A DNA stretch of 64,000 nt from Coraliomargarita sinensis (GCF_003185655.1 NZ_QHJQ01000004.1:248001-312000); one strand, 5' to 3'. Positions 53,774 to 63,609 are shown, counted from the stretch's first letter. Program-made: numbers and translations. Notes: generated by a model from the letters alone, not told the origin.

Positions 53774-54454
53774 TCAATCGACACTGAGCTCTTTGACCTT
53801 GAGCTTGCGCCAGTGAATCGTGCCCTTTTTCCCGGAATGCACCTGTAGCCCGAAAAAACCGTTTTCACGCTCGTCGTTGACCAGATGGGCGACCGGCACG
53901 CCATTGATCCAGGTCTTGATTACGTTTCCTTCGGCTTTGATCGTAAGGCGGTTCCATTCAAAGTGATCGCGGACGGCCTGACGGGCATCCTTGAGGGCAT
54001 CGCCTTTGAGAGGATATTTCCATCCGCCCATGGCTTCGCCGTAGATGCCTCCTGTCCAGCGTCGGCCCCCGGGGTCCATCTCTGCCTGGTATCCGAAAAC
54101 CCGGTCGTTGGAATCCTTCGTATCCGCACGAAACATCACTCCGGAATTCCCCTTTTCCTCCCACTTGAATTCAGTCGTGAAAACGAAGTCGGAATAGGTC
54201 GCCTTGGTGCAAAGGAAACCGTTGGCTTCGCCCGGCACGCAAGTCCCGACGATCGCCCCGTCTTTAACTTCAAACCGGTGGTCGCCACCCTCCTGGACCC
54301 AGCCGTTCAGGTTTTTGCCATTGAACAACTCGACAAAGTCTTTCCCGCTGAGCGCGGGCTCGGGCGATGTATTCAGTGGCTGTTTATCGGCTGGGTCTGC
54401 CGAAGCGGTCAAGCTTAGCGCGAAAAGCGCTGCAAATAGAGTCAAGTATTTCAT
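53774..54454 (-). CDS. DUF1080 (3-keto-disaccharide hydrolase-like) protein
   Basis: 226 residues, signal peptide (LFAALFALSLTASA). DUF1080 sandwich: FVELFNGKNLNGWVQEGGD at 40-58, FEVKDGAIVGTCVPGEANG, FKWEEKGNSGVMFRAD, VFGYQAEMDPGGRRWTGGIY, FEWNRLTIKAEGNVIKTWIN, GFFGLQVHSGKKGTIHWRKL. Only distantly similar to the paralogue at 50414. It begins 34 bp after the Gfo/Idh/MocA gene and is likely co-transcribed with it, which fits the oxidise-then-hydrolyse route for keto-glycosides. R5 lies just downstream of its stop. Confidence 0.9.
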   Translation of the reverse strand: MKYLTLFAALFALSLTASADPADKQPLNTSPEPALSGKDFVELFNGKNLNGWVQEGGDHRFEVKDGAIVGTCVPGEANGFLCTKATYSDFVFTTEFKWEEKGNSGVMFRADTKDSNDRVFGYQAEMDPGGRRWTGGIYGEAMGGWKYPLKGDALKDARQAVRDHFEWNRLTIKAEGNVIKTWINGVPVAHLVNDERENGFFGLQVHSGKKGTIHWRKLKVKELSVD

Positions 54455-54488
54455 AATCGATTTTGTTGAGGTTTATTGGCCGGGTTTT

Positions 54489-55883
54489 TTATTGATGAAG
54501 TTTGTAAAATTCTTCCCATCCCCCGCGTGGCTTGGGATCGAGGAAGGCGCTCGCCAGCTTATTTCCTTCGATCTGTTTTGTCTCCCGGTCGAAATTAATT
54601 TCTCCACCAATCCGTTGAGCGATGCAGCCGAGGTTGAAGGTTTGCGAGAGAGGCCCGGCTACGCTGAAAGGAGAACGGGTTTTTTCTTCGCCCTTACAAG
54701 AGAGAATGAAGTTCGCATAGTGATTGGAGTTTTTCTGAGGGAATTTCGGTAGAGATTCACGTAGATCCATCATTTTTTCCCTCGGGATGATTTGCAGCGC
54801 AGAACCGTGGGTTCCGCCCTTGAAGACAAGATCCTTGGAATAAATCACCTTTCCGGCCCCTTTCAGGGTTTCCGGTTCCAGCCCTTCCGCCGCGCTCGTG
54901 TCCAACTCGGGATCGTTGTCCTGCCCGTCATACCATGTGACTTCGCAAGCCGGATGTTTTCCACGGGCGGGGAAGTTGAAGCGAATGGTCGACTTTTGCG
55001 GGTAAACAAAAGGATTTTCGCCGAGCCGCTTGACTGCGGTTATTTTCTGCGGCAGTCCGAACTCGAGAAATTCGTGACAGGTGTCGAGAATATGAGGCCC
55101 CCAATCACCGAAGGCACCGCTGCCGTAGTGAAACCAGCTGCGCCACTCCTGCGGATGCAGCTTTTGACTGTAAGGGTGGACCGGAGCGGAATCGATCCAC
55201 TGATCCCAGTCGATGCCTTCCGGCATCGGATCGGTCGGATATTTCGTCGCGGTCTCCCCCCAGCCATGCCAGCGGCGCCAGCGCGTCATGAATGCCGTGA
55301 CCTTGGTCACGTCCTTAATGACACCGGCCTCAGACCAGGCTTTAAATTGGAAATAGTTTGCCCCGGAGTGCCCCTGGTTGCCCATCTGAGTCACGACGCC
55401 CGTTTTCTCCTCCATTTGCATGAGTCGCTCGCACTGGCCAAAGGTGTGGGCCAGAGGCTTCTCGACATAGACGTGTTTGCCCAGATCCATGGCGAGCATG
55501 GTCGCGCAGAAGTGGGAGTGATCGGGAGTGGCAATCAAGACCGCATCGATCTGATCGGCCATGCGGTCGAACATAACCCGGAAGTCGGTGAAGCGTTTGG
55601 CTTTCGGGTGGGCGTTCAGCGTGCCCTGGACATGCTCACCTTCCAGGTCGACATCGCAGAGCGCCACCACATTGCAGTGGCCGGACTGGACCATTTGTTT
55701 GCGGTCCCTGTCGCCCTGGTGACCGATCCCGATCACGGCGAGATTCACTTTTTCGTTCGGAGCAACGAGGCCACTACGGCGATTTCCCAGCGCGATGTAG
55801 GAGGGCAAAATTGTCACGGCACCAAAAACGGCGCTCGACTTGAGGAATTCGCGGCGGGTAACGGAGTTTTTATTTGTTTTCAT
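54489..55883 (-). CDS. Tat-exported Gfo/Idh/MocA-family oxidoreductase
   Basis: 464 residues; Tat leader SVTRREFLKSSAVFGAVTIL. Rossmann part LAVIGIGHQGDRDRKQMV, VALCDVDLEGEH, IATPDHSHFCATMLAMDLGK, hallmark HVYVEKPLAHTFGQ; substrate-side GSGAFGDWGPHILDTCHEF. Members oxidise sugars or glycosides at C3 or isomerise them, using NAD(P). It is followed by DUF1080 at 34 bp. Upstream at 85 bp is the beta-helix gene, in the same direction, so these may form one transcription unit. No 19-bp site is found upstream, unlike its paralogue at 51332. Confidence 0.9.
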   Translation of the reverse strand: MKTNKNSVTRREFLKSSAVFGAVTILPSYIALGNRRSGLVAPNEKVNLAVIGIGHQGDRDRKQMVQSGHCNVVALCDVDLEGEHVQGTLNAHPKAKRFTDFRVMFDRMADQIDAVLIATPDHSHFCATMLAMDLGKHVYVEKPLAHTFGQCERLMQMEEKTGVVTQMGNQGHSGANYFQFKAWSEAGVIKDVTKVTAFMTRWRRWHGWGETATKYPTDPMPEGIDWDQWIDSAPVHPYSQKLHPQEWRSWFHYGSGAFGDWGPHILDTCHEFLEFGLPQKITAVKRLGENPFVYPQKSTIRFNFPARGKHPACEVTWYDGQDNDPELDTSAAEGLEPETLKGAGKVIYSKDLVFKGGTHGSALQIIPREKMMDLRESLPKFPQKNSNHYANFILSCKGEEKTRSPFSVAGPLSQTFNLGCIAQRIGGEINFDRETKQIEGNKLASAFLDPKPRGGWEEFYKLHQ

Positions 55884-55968
55884 AAATTTGCTATTTCATG
55901 GTTTGCTTCGGACGGAAGGATTCCAAAAAGCTAAGGTTAAAAAAGGGGAGACAGATTAAGGTTAGGAC

Positions 55969-58335
55969 TCATTCTTTTAAGTTGATTGATTTCCCGGCCG
56001 CTCCGATTCCCAATTCTTTGATGTGTATCCAAGGGCCACCGTAGCCATCAGCTCCGGTAACGGTGAATTTGACGTAGCGGGCAGTGACCGGATCGAAGCT
56101 GTCCGAGACGACGCCATGACTCCGATTCTTTGTCTGATCGACAATCGTCTCGTAGCCCGCATCGACCATGTTGGATGTTTCGACTTTATACTGGTAGGCC
56201 CGGTTCGAACCGAGTGTGACTTTGATAACATCGATGGGGCTGGGGGTATTTAAATCGACAATCACCCAGGCCGGATAACCGCTGGTGACGGTCCATGATG
56301 TCGAATAATCCCCATCCAGTAGATACAAAGGCGGGTCTTTAAAGCTCCCCTCCGAGTGATCCGTAATATAAGGTGCCAGCGGTCCGAGGTGGGAGATCTC
56401 ATTATCCCGGATTTCCGTGGCCGAGACATGCTTCGCCAGGATGGCCGGGATTTGTCGTTCGGGGTCCAGCATTTTAATGACATTGCCGGTAACCGAACCA
56501 TTGCTGACCGAGTCCAGATAGATCGCACATTGACCCGCAGTCGACCTGCTGCCTCCGTTGTAATAAGACTCGGAAAGTTCGATATAATTGTCACGGACGA
56601 CCAGATTATGGACGTGATTCGCAGACACTGCGGGGGTATTGATGCCGTAAAAGGAATTGTTCTCGACGATGATGTTTACGAGGACGGTCGCTCCGTCGTT
56701 CAAATTCCACTCCGGAACTGCAAATCGAAGGACGCCGACATCCTGCAACTTCATCGGAATGGCTCGAAAGACGTTTTTCCGAATCGTAACATTATGGGCA
56801 AGCGGTCCCTCCCACCAGTAGAAGTGGGAGCCCGCATGAAGTTCATCACGGTTTCGAATAAAGAGGCAGTTTTCAATCAGTGTTCGCTTGGCGGCTTTTA
56901 AAGTGATGGGTTCGGCGGACGCATCGTGAAAGTAGGAATTTCGCACGACGAAGCTGTCCGGTCCGCTCGCAGGGCCAGCAGTTGTAAATACCCAGGACCA
57001 CTGACTCACCTCGACCGGGCTTTTCAGTTTCACGTAGAAGGATTTATTGATCCAGCCATCCCGGTAATTATTGTCCTGTGATTCGCAGAAAACACGCCAC
57101 TGCGCTTCGATCTGATCGGTCATTTCCCCGGGTGCCTCGGCGATTTCCGATACGACTGCGCTTTGTTTCTCTCCCGTTTCATAGTCACGGATTGTCAAAG
57201 TATTGCCGATTTTCGGACTGGTTCTGCCTGTGATCAGAATCACATCGGGTTTGATCTGTTGGTAGACCGAATTCACCTTCAGCATCAGGTTGATGCCATC
57301 ATCGGTATGCGCACCGAACTCACAGCCGTCTATCAGGACAAAGCCCTCAGTCACGAGGAACTGTCCCGCGCTTCCCCCGTGAATCCGGTTGGTCCCAGGA
57401 GCGGGTCGCAAACGGATATTTCTGAACGTCAGGTCGCCGACTCCTTTCCTCACATCCCAACCGCCTCCGACATAGGAATCAATCCCATCAACGGTAATTC
57501 CATAGGAACTCCGGACGCGCAGGGTCGAAGAGACTCCCTTATTACGGTCCATCACAATAATATTCCCGACCTGGACAGCTTTGCCCCTGCCCAGGGAAAC
57601 TTGAACACTACGGTCACCGACTAAGCTGGGGTTGGAGTATTTACTTTGATGCTGTTCAATACCCCGGCCCTGGCTGTCGAAAATGAGCCGATGCCCTTTT
57701 TCTGCCAGATCGCTGATTGCATAGCCCTGCGGCACGTAGACAGTGGCAAGATCCTCGTCGAGCGCTTCGATACGGCCGTGGACATACGTCAAATCGGTCG
57801 AGTCGACGGTGCAGGGCCCCTTCACGGTGATGTTTTTGGAATTTTCGATACCCAAAAACCCACCGGCTTCCATCATGAAATCGCAATTCGCGATGTTCAG
57901 TGTAAAGTTTTCCGCATTATCGATTCGTATGCCGCCTTCGGCAAAGCGATAAAACCCCGGCTCTGCGGTATAGCTTGCATCGCCGCGGTCGATGGCAGCC
58001 TGAATCTCGTCCAGCAAAATTGCCCCGGCTTTACGCTGCGCCGCCTCCTCTTCAGAGCCGTAGGTGACTGCGTAGGTCGGGTTATCGAAGCTGTAATTGC
58101 GGTGAAAGGCCTGAACCCCGAAACGCGCTTCCATTTCCTTCATCACACTATCCGGCGCACCGACATGAACTTCTTCACTTTTGAGGCCCTCCTGTGGGGC
58201 CGCCCCGCCCGGATTGGAATCGGCAAAAGCGCCGGAAGGGTTCAGATAAATGCCAAGTGGCAGAACCAGAAGCCCGAAAAAGAGCAAAATCCAGTTGTCT
58301 GGATTCTTTGAAGATCTGATTGGATTTTCAAACAT
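55969..58335 (-). CDS. Right-handed beta-helix protein with C-terminal discoidin domain
   Basis: 788 residues from the ATG at 58335 before a membrane/signal segment (NWILLFFGLLVLPLGIYL); an ATG 45 bp upstream is possible. Residues about 120-640 show beta-helix coils (IRIDNAENFTLNIANCDFMM, VLIDGCEFGAHTDDGINLM, VRNSYFHDASAEPITLKAAK, VENNSFYGINTPAVSANH). The C-terminal discoidin-like domain runs DGDYSTSWTVTSGYPAWVIV to TARYVKFTVTGADGYGG. This architecture occurs in GH110 galactosidases and polysaccharide lyases; the HTDDGINL motif with paired Asp recalls GH110-like active sites. Enzyme class is an inference, substrate unknown. Confidence 0.75.
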   Translation of the reverse strand: MFENPIRSSKNPDNWILLFFGLLVLPLGIYLNPSGAFADSNPGGAAPQEGLKSEEVHVGAPDSVMKEMEARFGVQAFHRNYSFDNPTYAVTYGSEEEAAQRKAGAILLDEIQAAIDRGDASYTAEPGFYRFAEGGIRIDNAENFTLNIANCDFMMEAGGFLGIENSKNITVKGPCTVDSTDLTYVHGRIEALDEDLATVYVPQGYAISDLAEKGHRLIFDSQGRGIEQHQSKYSNPSLVGDRSVQVSLGRGKAVQVGNIIVMDRNKGVSSTLRVRSSYGITVDGIDSYVGGGWDVRKGVGDLTFRNIRLRPAPGTNRIHGGSAGQFLVTEGFVLIDGCEFGAHTDDGINLMLKVNSVYQQIKPDVILITGRTSPKIGNTLTIRDYETGEKQSAVVSEIAEAPGEMTDQIEAQWRVFCESQDNNYRDGWINKSFYVKLKSPVEVSQWSWVFTTAGPASGPDSFVVRNSYFHDASAEPITLKAAKRTLIENCLFIRNRDELHAGSHFYWWEGPLAHNVTIRKNVFRAIPMKLQDVGVLRFAVPEWNLNDGATVLVNIIVENNSFYGINTPAVSANHVHNLVVRDNYIELSESYYNGGSRSTAGQCAIYLDSVSNGSVTGNVIKMLDPERQIPAILAKHVSATEIRDNEISHLGPLAPYITDHSEGSFKDPPLYLLDGDYSTSWTVTSGYPAWVIVDLNTPSPIDVIKVTLGSNRAYQYKVETSNMVDAGYETIVDQTKNRSHGVVSDSFDPVTARYVKFTVTGADGYGGPWIHIKELGIGAAGKSINLKE

Positions 58336-58424
58336 GAAGCAAAATAATAAGAAAAGATTTCGGTCGTAACTCGGGTCCATTAATTCGGGAGAATTAGTAT
58401 TATCCTCCCCGCACCAGTGTGAGA

Positions 58425-59180
58425 CTAGCGGTCTATCCTCACGAAGTTCAGTTCCCAGTGAACTTTGTTTCCCCGGGTGAAAGGCACGAGTACGGCAGCG
58501 ATCGGTTTCTCCGGTTCCCGATAGGTAATGAGCCGACTGTGCGTCAGCTTGTAGTTGTCTCCGCTTGCGGCTGCAATTTTTAGATTAAATTGGAAGGATC
58601 CGTTCAAATTTGTGGGAATCGAGACCGATTTGCGGGCGGGGATTTCCACCGGAGCGTCTTCGTTTATCTTTGCAAAGATATTAGTCGCTCCCGCATTGAT
58701 TAAGAAAAGGCTTCCCCCGGGTGCGGTTTTTTCATCTGCGGCGACCGGGAAAAACCGAACTTCCCCCGGCTTTGAAAGATTGAAAAGGAGGTAATGCTCG
58801 GCATCCTTAAGTTGTGATTCATCGATCTGGGCAACGGGCAAATAGACCGTCTCTTCTTCGACAACAGTGCGTTTGAACACCTGAAAGGGCAGCAGACCGT
58901 CGTATTCGTGCTTGAGCCCCACCCCGCCATATCGAGCGCTGATCGGGCGGTACTGCTTTTCGTCTTTGTAATAGAGCGGATTGTGCGGCGAGCCAAGATC
59001 GGTTCCAAAGGATGAACTCCGCATATCATGGGGGGTATAAGACTGGAAGCTAAAGCTTGCCCGGGGTTGGGAGCTTTCTGGCTGCGCTTGTACCTGTGGG
59101 GAAGCGCCAAACCAGCCCAAAAATACCACACATAATAAGGGAAAAAAATAGTCTCGTCGCTGCATCGGATGGGGTTTCAT
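58425..59180 (-). CDS. Small secreted protein of unknown function behind the pseudopilin
   Basis: 251 residues with a signal peptide (YFFPLLCVVFLGWFGASPQV). The mature part is beta-rich, with YYKDEKQYRPISARYGGVGL, LLFNLSKPGEVRFFPVAADE and a C-terminal LVPFTRGNKVHWELNFVRID. I do not recognise the family. It begins 36 bp after the large pseudopilin and ends 89 bp before the beta-helix gene's preferred start, so the three may be co-transcribed. Possibly a partner in the secretion/pilus apparatus; this is only from position. Confidence 0.7.
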   Translation of the reverse strand: MKPHPMQRRDYFFPLLCVVFLGWFGASPQVQAQPESSQPRASFSFQSYTPHDMRSSSFGTDLGSPHNPLYYKDEKQYRPISARYGGVGLKHEYDGLLPFQVFKRTVVEEETVYLPVAQIDESQLKDAEHYLLFNLSKPGEVRFFPVAADEKTAPGGSLFLINAGATNIFAKINEDAPVEIPARKSVSIPTNLNGSFQFNLKIAAASGDNYKLTHSRLITYREPEKPIAAVLVPFTRGNKVHWELNFVRIDR

Positions 59181-59216
59181 CGTGGGGTAGTGCGTGGTGG
59201 ATCGTAAGTGAGTCCG

Positions 59217-62200
59217 TCAAAGCGTTTTCTCATCGATCCACTTAAACTCGATCAACTTGAACTGTCGTCCAAAGTCGATGTTGGTTTGGGAGCTGAGCGC
59301 ATCTGGAGAAATTTCGGGGTCATCCGCCGGATCGAGATAATTCGGCACGCGTTGAATGATCGCTTCGCAATAGGCTCTCGCGCCCTGCTTACCAGTGGCA
59401 AAACGTGTGCTCTCCCCATATGCCCGAATCTTAAAAGTGTCCGAGCGCGGCGATAGGATCGGCCCCAACCTTTGAAGCAGGTGGCCCTGCGACAGATGGC
59501 CGGGGGCACCTTCCATGTAAGCCCCCATCACCGCAGGACGATTGGGAACATTTTCGGGGTCGCGCAGATGCTTGTTCTCAGCGTATTCAAAAAAGTCCTG
59601 ATCCGGATTTCCTTCGAAAGCACTGTTGAGACCCACCTTCTCAATCGCGGCTTGGAGTGTTCCAAAATAGCGTCGATCCTTAGCCAGATCCGCCAGAGTG
59701 GGTTGATCTGGAAGGTTAGCACCGTCTTCTGTAAAATTATCGCCCGGCCCTTGTTGGAAAATCCTTCGATTGACAAAACCGGAAAGACTGAGAAAGGGGC
59801 CTCTCGATTTGACCTCGGCGACGATGGCTGCAGCCAGCTCGTTGATTTGATCACGCTCCAATCGGCGATAGCCACCATACAGCTCGGTGGATTCGATACT
59901 TCCACCCTCGGGGAACGGACCCATCACTGGTTTGGGACTGTCGACGAAGGGGGACTGGTCGGTATTTTGGAAGGATACCCCGGTCGATGTCGTCACATCC
60001 TGTCCATAAAATTGCGACAGAAGCGCCTCCCAAGCACGCACCGAAGTCGAATTGATGTTGAACGCGCCATCGATCCCCAACAAGGATGCCGCAGTTCTGA
60101 AATCATAGAGTGCTTCCACTTGATCTCCAGGGAGGGGGGCCGTCCCCCCCTGCAAGGAGACAATTTTGCCGTTGCTTAAGGGAAAATCGGGCACGGAAGA
60201 AGGTTCCGGAAGCGTCGAAAAGAAAAAACGATCCCAGAATTGACGATTGGCAATCCATCGGCTGTCACGCAGCCGACCATTCTCGTATTCATTGAACGGC
60301 ACCCCCATGTCGGCACGGCCTTCTCCGATGATTATGGGTGGCCCAAAATTTTGTTTCCCGCTATGATCCACCGAGGTGATGTCGAGATGGCGGAGATGCC
60401 CGACGGACGTGATTGATTCATCCTCTTTCGGGAGCGAAAAGTAAGCAGCCCGCTCACTGCCCAAAGGTCGGTCCGAATAACCGAGAAAAGTTGCTTTATT
60501 ATCGGAGTGGGCATCAAAAACAGTATTTTCAAAGGTCTCTCCCGCTCGTCCGTGGAACGGATTGTTCCGCGGAATAAATCGACTGTAATTGGCATTTCTG
60601 TTTTTATAATAATTGGTTCCACCGGAACCTGGGAGATCGGGAGTCCCAAGCAAGGGGGCTCTTGGATTCAATCTCACCAAAGGCCGGTGGTGAATAAACT
60701 CAGCTGTCGCATCATCATTTTCCGCAAAGTAATCGTAAATCTTTGAACCCTTTTGCCCAAGCTGAAACTCGATGCCGACTGGGACCGATTCGTCATTTGA
60801 ACTAAAGGGTTGGATTTTCTGACCTGGAATTAATCCAATTGGAATGACAAAGGGGCTCGAGCCTTTGTCATCGGTTCCAAAAACCGTCCCGGGTTGAATG
60901 TAATCCTCGTTTACACGATCTCTGACGCCACTGCCGAAATACATGTCCCTAACATTAATTGCCGAGTTATCGAATCCATTCAACGAAAGCTTCAATTGCC
61001 ATCTAAGTCCGTCACTAACTCTAATATCCATCGTCAAATTACTGTTGTTCAAATCCGAGGGGTCCACATCGAACACCTTGTCGGCATCGATATAAAGGCC
61101 ACATTGGTTCAATCCCTCCTCCATTAAAAATCCGGGATCACTTTCTTCTTCACTTGGGCTATTCGCAGACAAGGTAAAGACCCGGGACTCACCGGGCGGA
61201 ATCACGACCGCATCAGTGTCCGTACCCTTCAACTCGAAATTATACCAATTATATCTTCCGAGGAAAGGATCGAAGTCGCTTTCCTCTTCGGATACCCATC
61301 TGTTACTCGCATCAAAATATCCAACCGTGTAGTCAATTCTGAACGGGTATGCAGTCATAAAATGGAAACCGTAACCATTTTCGGCATTAATCGTCACATC
61401 GTAGGGATTCCACAAAACAACAGCGGGAACTCCGTAAACCCGGGGACGGTAGCTTGGGTTTCCGGTATCCGGGTCAGACCCTTCGTCAACCAGACGAAAG
61501 GCCAAATAAAATTGGAATTTTTCGATTACGGGCATGACGGGGAATTGAGTTGTCACAGCAGGATCCTGTGACGCATCCTTTTCGATACGGCGCGCCTGAT
61601 AAACATCGCCGACAGCGGTATCGATCAACTCCTGGTAGAGCCGCAAAACATTCCACCGAGGGCCCTCATAAGGCGGAGCCGACTTATAAGGCTGGAAAAG
61701 ACGCTCGCCCGGCATCAGGGGTAAAAACTCGCTGTTAAACTCCGATTCGTCCAAACGCATAGCCGTCGTCAGATCGTAGCGAAGCCCCCCCCGCAGCGTG
61801 TCGGTCAACAAGCCGGTGCCATGGAAAGTGACATCATACTCCAGAGGGCCTGCGGCCTCGGGATCCTCCATCGTCTCCGAAACCAAAGCGAGGTCGTAAA
61901 CCCGGCGCCAGTCGGAGGGCTCTGCGATATCGGCATCCTCCAACTCGGTGAAAGCGCTCACACCATTGCCCTCCGGAAGGAGCAATTTGTTCGGGTCCGC
62001 TTCATAATCTTCAACCACTGCGTTCAATTTGGTCTTTACCCCTTCGTCGCTGATCCAGTATGCGAATGCCCCGTCCGAAAATGATTCCCTGGGCACGCGG
62101 ACTCCCGGGTGGAACGCCGCTTCCTCAGCAGCTCCTCTGGCTCTCGCCAGCCGGACCGCCTCAGCGGTACCTTCGACACCTTCTTTTGGAGAAACACGAA

Positions 62201-62636
62201 GCGGGTCTGTTGCCGAGTTTCCACTTACGAGCCATGTAACCAATTCCGCGCGGGCCCTGGGGTCCAAACCCTCCGGAAAATCATCCGGCTCCTCCACCTT
62301 GGGCTGATGCCACACGCCAGTCCAGGCGGGTTCGGCCACGCCTTCCATAATTAGAGTGCTTGGGTCCTCGTCGAGGATTTCAGCTCGCGCACTCACCCGT
62401 TGATCGCGGCCCATGGACTCCTGCAAGCGCCCCATTGCAATCTGTAAACCGAGCAAGGCGTTTTGACGAGCTTCCAATCGTTCTTCCGCGCTCTCTGCCG
62501 CTTGCGTTTCGACGCGAACGAGCGCTGCCAGAGCGATGCCCAATACGAGAATAAAGCCCATCACGGAAAGACTTGCGATTAGGGCAAACCCGGACTGAGC
62601 ATTCTTTTTTGGAAACTGGCTAAGAGCGTGCGGCAT
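59217..62636 (-). CDS. Very large pseudopilin-like protein, Verru_Chthon cassette protein A type
   Basis: 1139 residues from the ATG at 62636 (a GTG 12 bp upstream gives four more residues). The N-terminus has a type IV pilin/PilX-like membrane helix: FPKKNAQSGFALIASLSVMG and FILVLGIALAALVRVET. The remainder is a long globular region rich in PxRP and NPY motifs (residues 90-1120, e.g. GVPAVVLWNPYDVTINAENG, SILSPRSDTFKIRAYGE). Size and layout match the cassette protein A family defined in Verrucomicrobium and Chthoniobacter, normally accompanied by smaller pilin-like B, C and D genes. Those are absent in this window. It probably forms part of a secretion or surface apparatus. Confidence 0.75.
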   Translation of the reverse strand: MPHALSQFPKKNAQSGFALIASLSVMGFILVLGIALAALVRVETQAAESAEERLEARQNALLGLQIAMGRLQESMGRDQRVSARAEILDEDPSTLIMEGVAEPAWTGVWHQPKVEEPDDFPEGLDPRARAELVTWLVSGNSATDPLRVSPKEGVEGTAEAVRLARARGAAEEAAFHPGVRVPRESFSDGAFAYWISDEGVKTKLNAVVEDYEADPNKLLLPEGNGVSAFTELEDADIAEPSDWRRVYDLALVSETMEDPEAAGPLEYDVTFHGTGLLTDTLRGGLRYDLTTAMRLDESEFNSEFLPLMPGERLFQPYKSAPPYEGPRWNVLRLYQELIDTAVGDVYQARRIEKDASQDPAVTTQFPVMPVIEKFQFYLAFRLVDEGSDPDTGNPSYRPRVYGVPAVVLWNPYDVTINAENGYGFHFMTAYPFRIDYTVGYFDASNRWVSEEESDFDPFLGRYNWYNFELKGTDTDAVVIPPGESRVFTLSANSPSEEESDPGFLMEEGLNQCGLYIDADKVFDVDPSDLNNSNLTMDIRVSDGLRWQLKLSLNGFDNSAINVRDMYFGSGVRDRVNEDYIQPGTVFGTDDKGSSPFVIPIGLIPGQKIQPFSSNDESVPVGIEFQLGQKGSKIYDYFAENDDATAEFIHHRPLVRLNPRAPLLGTPDLPGSGGTNYYKNRNANYSRFIPRNNPFHGRAGETFENTVFDAHSDNKATFLGYSDRPLGSERAAYFSLPKEDESITSVGHLRHLDITSVDHSGKQNFGPPIIIGEGRADMGVPFNEYENGRLRDSRWIANRQFWDRFFFSTLPEPSSVPDFPLSNGKIVSLQGGTAPLPGDQVEALYDFRTAASLLGIDGAFNINSTSVRAWEALLSQFYGQDVTTSTGVSFQNTDQSPFVDSPKPVMGPFPEGGSIESTELYGGYRRLERDQINELAAAIVAEVKSRGPFLSLSGFVNRRIFQQGPGDNFTEDGANLPDQPTLADLAKDRRYFGTLQAAIEKVGLNSAFEGNPDQDFFEYAENKHLRDPENVPNRPAVMGAYMEGAPGHLSQGHLLQRLGPILSPRSDTFKIRAYGESTRFATGKQGARAYCEAIIQRVPNYLDPADDPEISPDALSSQTNIDFGRQFKLIEFKWIDEKTL

Positions 62637-62648
62637 GGGGTAAGTCAC

Positions 62649-62960
62649 TGTAAAATCTGGCTGCTGAAATCAGTTACCAAATTGAAATAACATCAAAGAC
62701 TGGGGAAATAATCGATCTCTTTGTATAAAGCCATACTCAGTTTTTTTTGAATCTCATCCCCTTTAGCAGATAGCCACGCTGACCGCTGTTACGGTAGATT
62801 TCCCGGATGGGAATCCGCCATATCTTTTGCAGGCTTTGGGCATCGTTATTTGTAGACCCACAAAATACCACAGTGCCTGCCTTCCTGTCATTGAACTTTC
62901 GCGGATTTATTTTGAACTTTTGCGTCGGGGGGATCAGACGAGGCCTGACGGCATTTAGCT
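62649..62960. other. Intergenic region upstream of the pseudopilin gene
   Basis: No gene seen. Contains a doubled TTGAACTTT unit (near 62890 and 62910) and probably the degraded 3' end of the IS whose transposase part begins at about 62970. Confidence 0.4.
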
Positions 62961-62969
62961 CAACCTAGC

Positions 62970-63250
62970 GCGTATTTTGCTTGAAGCCCGAAAGCCAGGC
63001 GAGGTGACTTCTCATTGAAAAATACCATCTGTTCAATGCACTCACGCTTGATGGTTGATACGAGACTTTTCGCATAGCCGTTTTGCTGTGGGCACCCTAC
63101 CCGAGTCTGGATATTTCGACACAGGAATCTGTGAGTATCTTGCGAGACTCCTTCGTATAAAGCGGATCATGGCCGCAGACGAAGAAACGCCTGCCTTTGA
63201 GAATGCCGTCGTAATTGTCTGTCATATTGCGGGCAACTTGTAACATCACC
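62970..63250 (-). pseudogene. C-terminal half of an rve-type transposase, frameshifted
   Basis: Minus strand: VMLQVARNMTDNYDGILKGR, FVCGHDPLYTKESRKILTDS, CVEISRL, then a frame change to NGYAKSLVSTIKRECIEQMV and FFNEKSPR. It matches the DDE core of integrase-core transposases (QVARNLTD, DRDPLYTEAF, NAYAERFVRSIKEECL). Asp in HDPLY survives (the usual RD reads GHD). The N-terminal part is deleted; R6 immediately upstream carries the 5' end of the same element. Confidence 0.85.
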
Positions 63251-63279
63251 GCTCTATTCACCTGGCAGCCAATGTCGCT

Positions 63280-63363
63280 AGGAAAATCGTCGTTTGCGTC
63301 TTCAAAGCGCTTTTTTCTGATTTTCATAAGTCATTGGCAAGTAGAACAGTTCCTAAAGTTGAA
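63280..63363 (-). mobile_element. IS relic R6 (outer half only)
   Basis: Same family and orientation as R1, covering only the outer part from TTGCGTCTTCAAAGCGC to CCTAAAGTTGAA. Joined by deletion to the transposase C-terminal fragment. Its outer end interrupts the gene at 63364-63566. Confidence 0.65.
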
Positions 63364-63566
63364 CCCCTCACGAACTCACCCAAAGCAAAAATGTCTTCGG
63401 CACTGTCAGCAGTACCATCACCGAAGGTCGGGCTGTCGGTACTCAAATCAGATGTGGTGGCGCTTCCATTCGCGACCACCCAAGACTCAATAGCAGTTGC
63501 GTTTACAGCTACTGCAGAGGCCGCGAGTGCCGCTAAAACAGTGGGGACGAAAGGTAGCGAGGCCAT
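63364..63566 (-). pseudogene. N-terminal fragment of a secreted protein, cut by an IS relic
   Basis: Minus strand: signal peptide MASLPFVPTVLAALAASAVA, then NATAIESWVVANGSATTSDL and DSAEDIFALGEFVRG, where sequence runs into the outer end of R6. The start and signal look genuine; the body and any sorting tail are lost. It is most likely the 5' end of a PEP-CTERM-type or similar surface protein. Confidence 0.6.
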
Positions 63567-63609
63567 GACATTCAGATCGCCAGTTGCTTGAATGCATGGG
63601 AATTACTTA

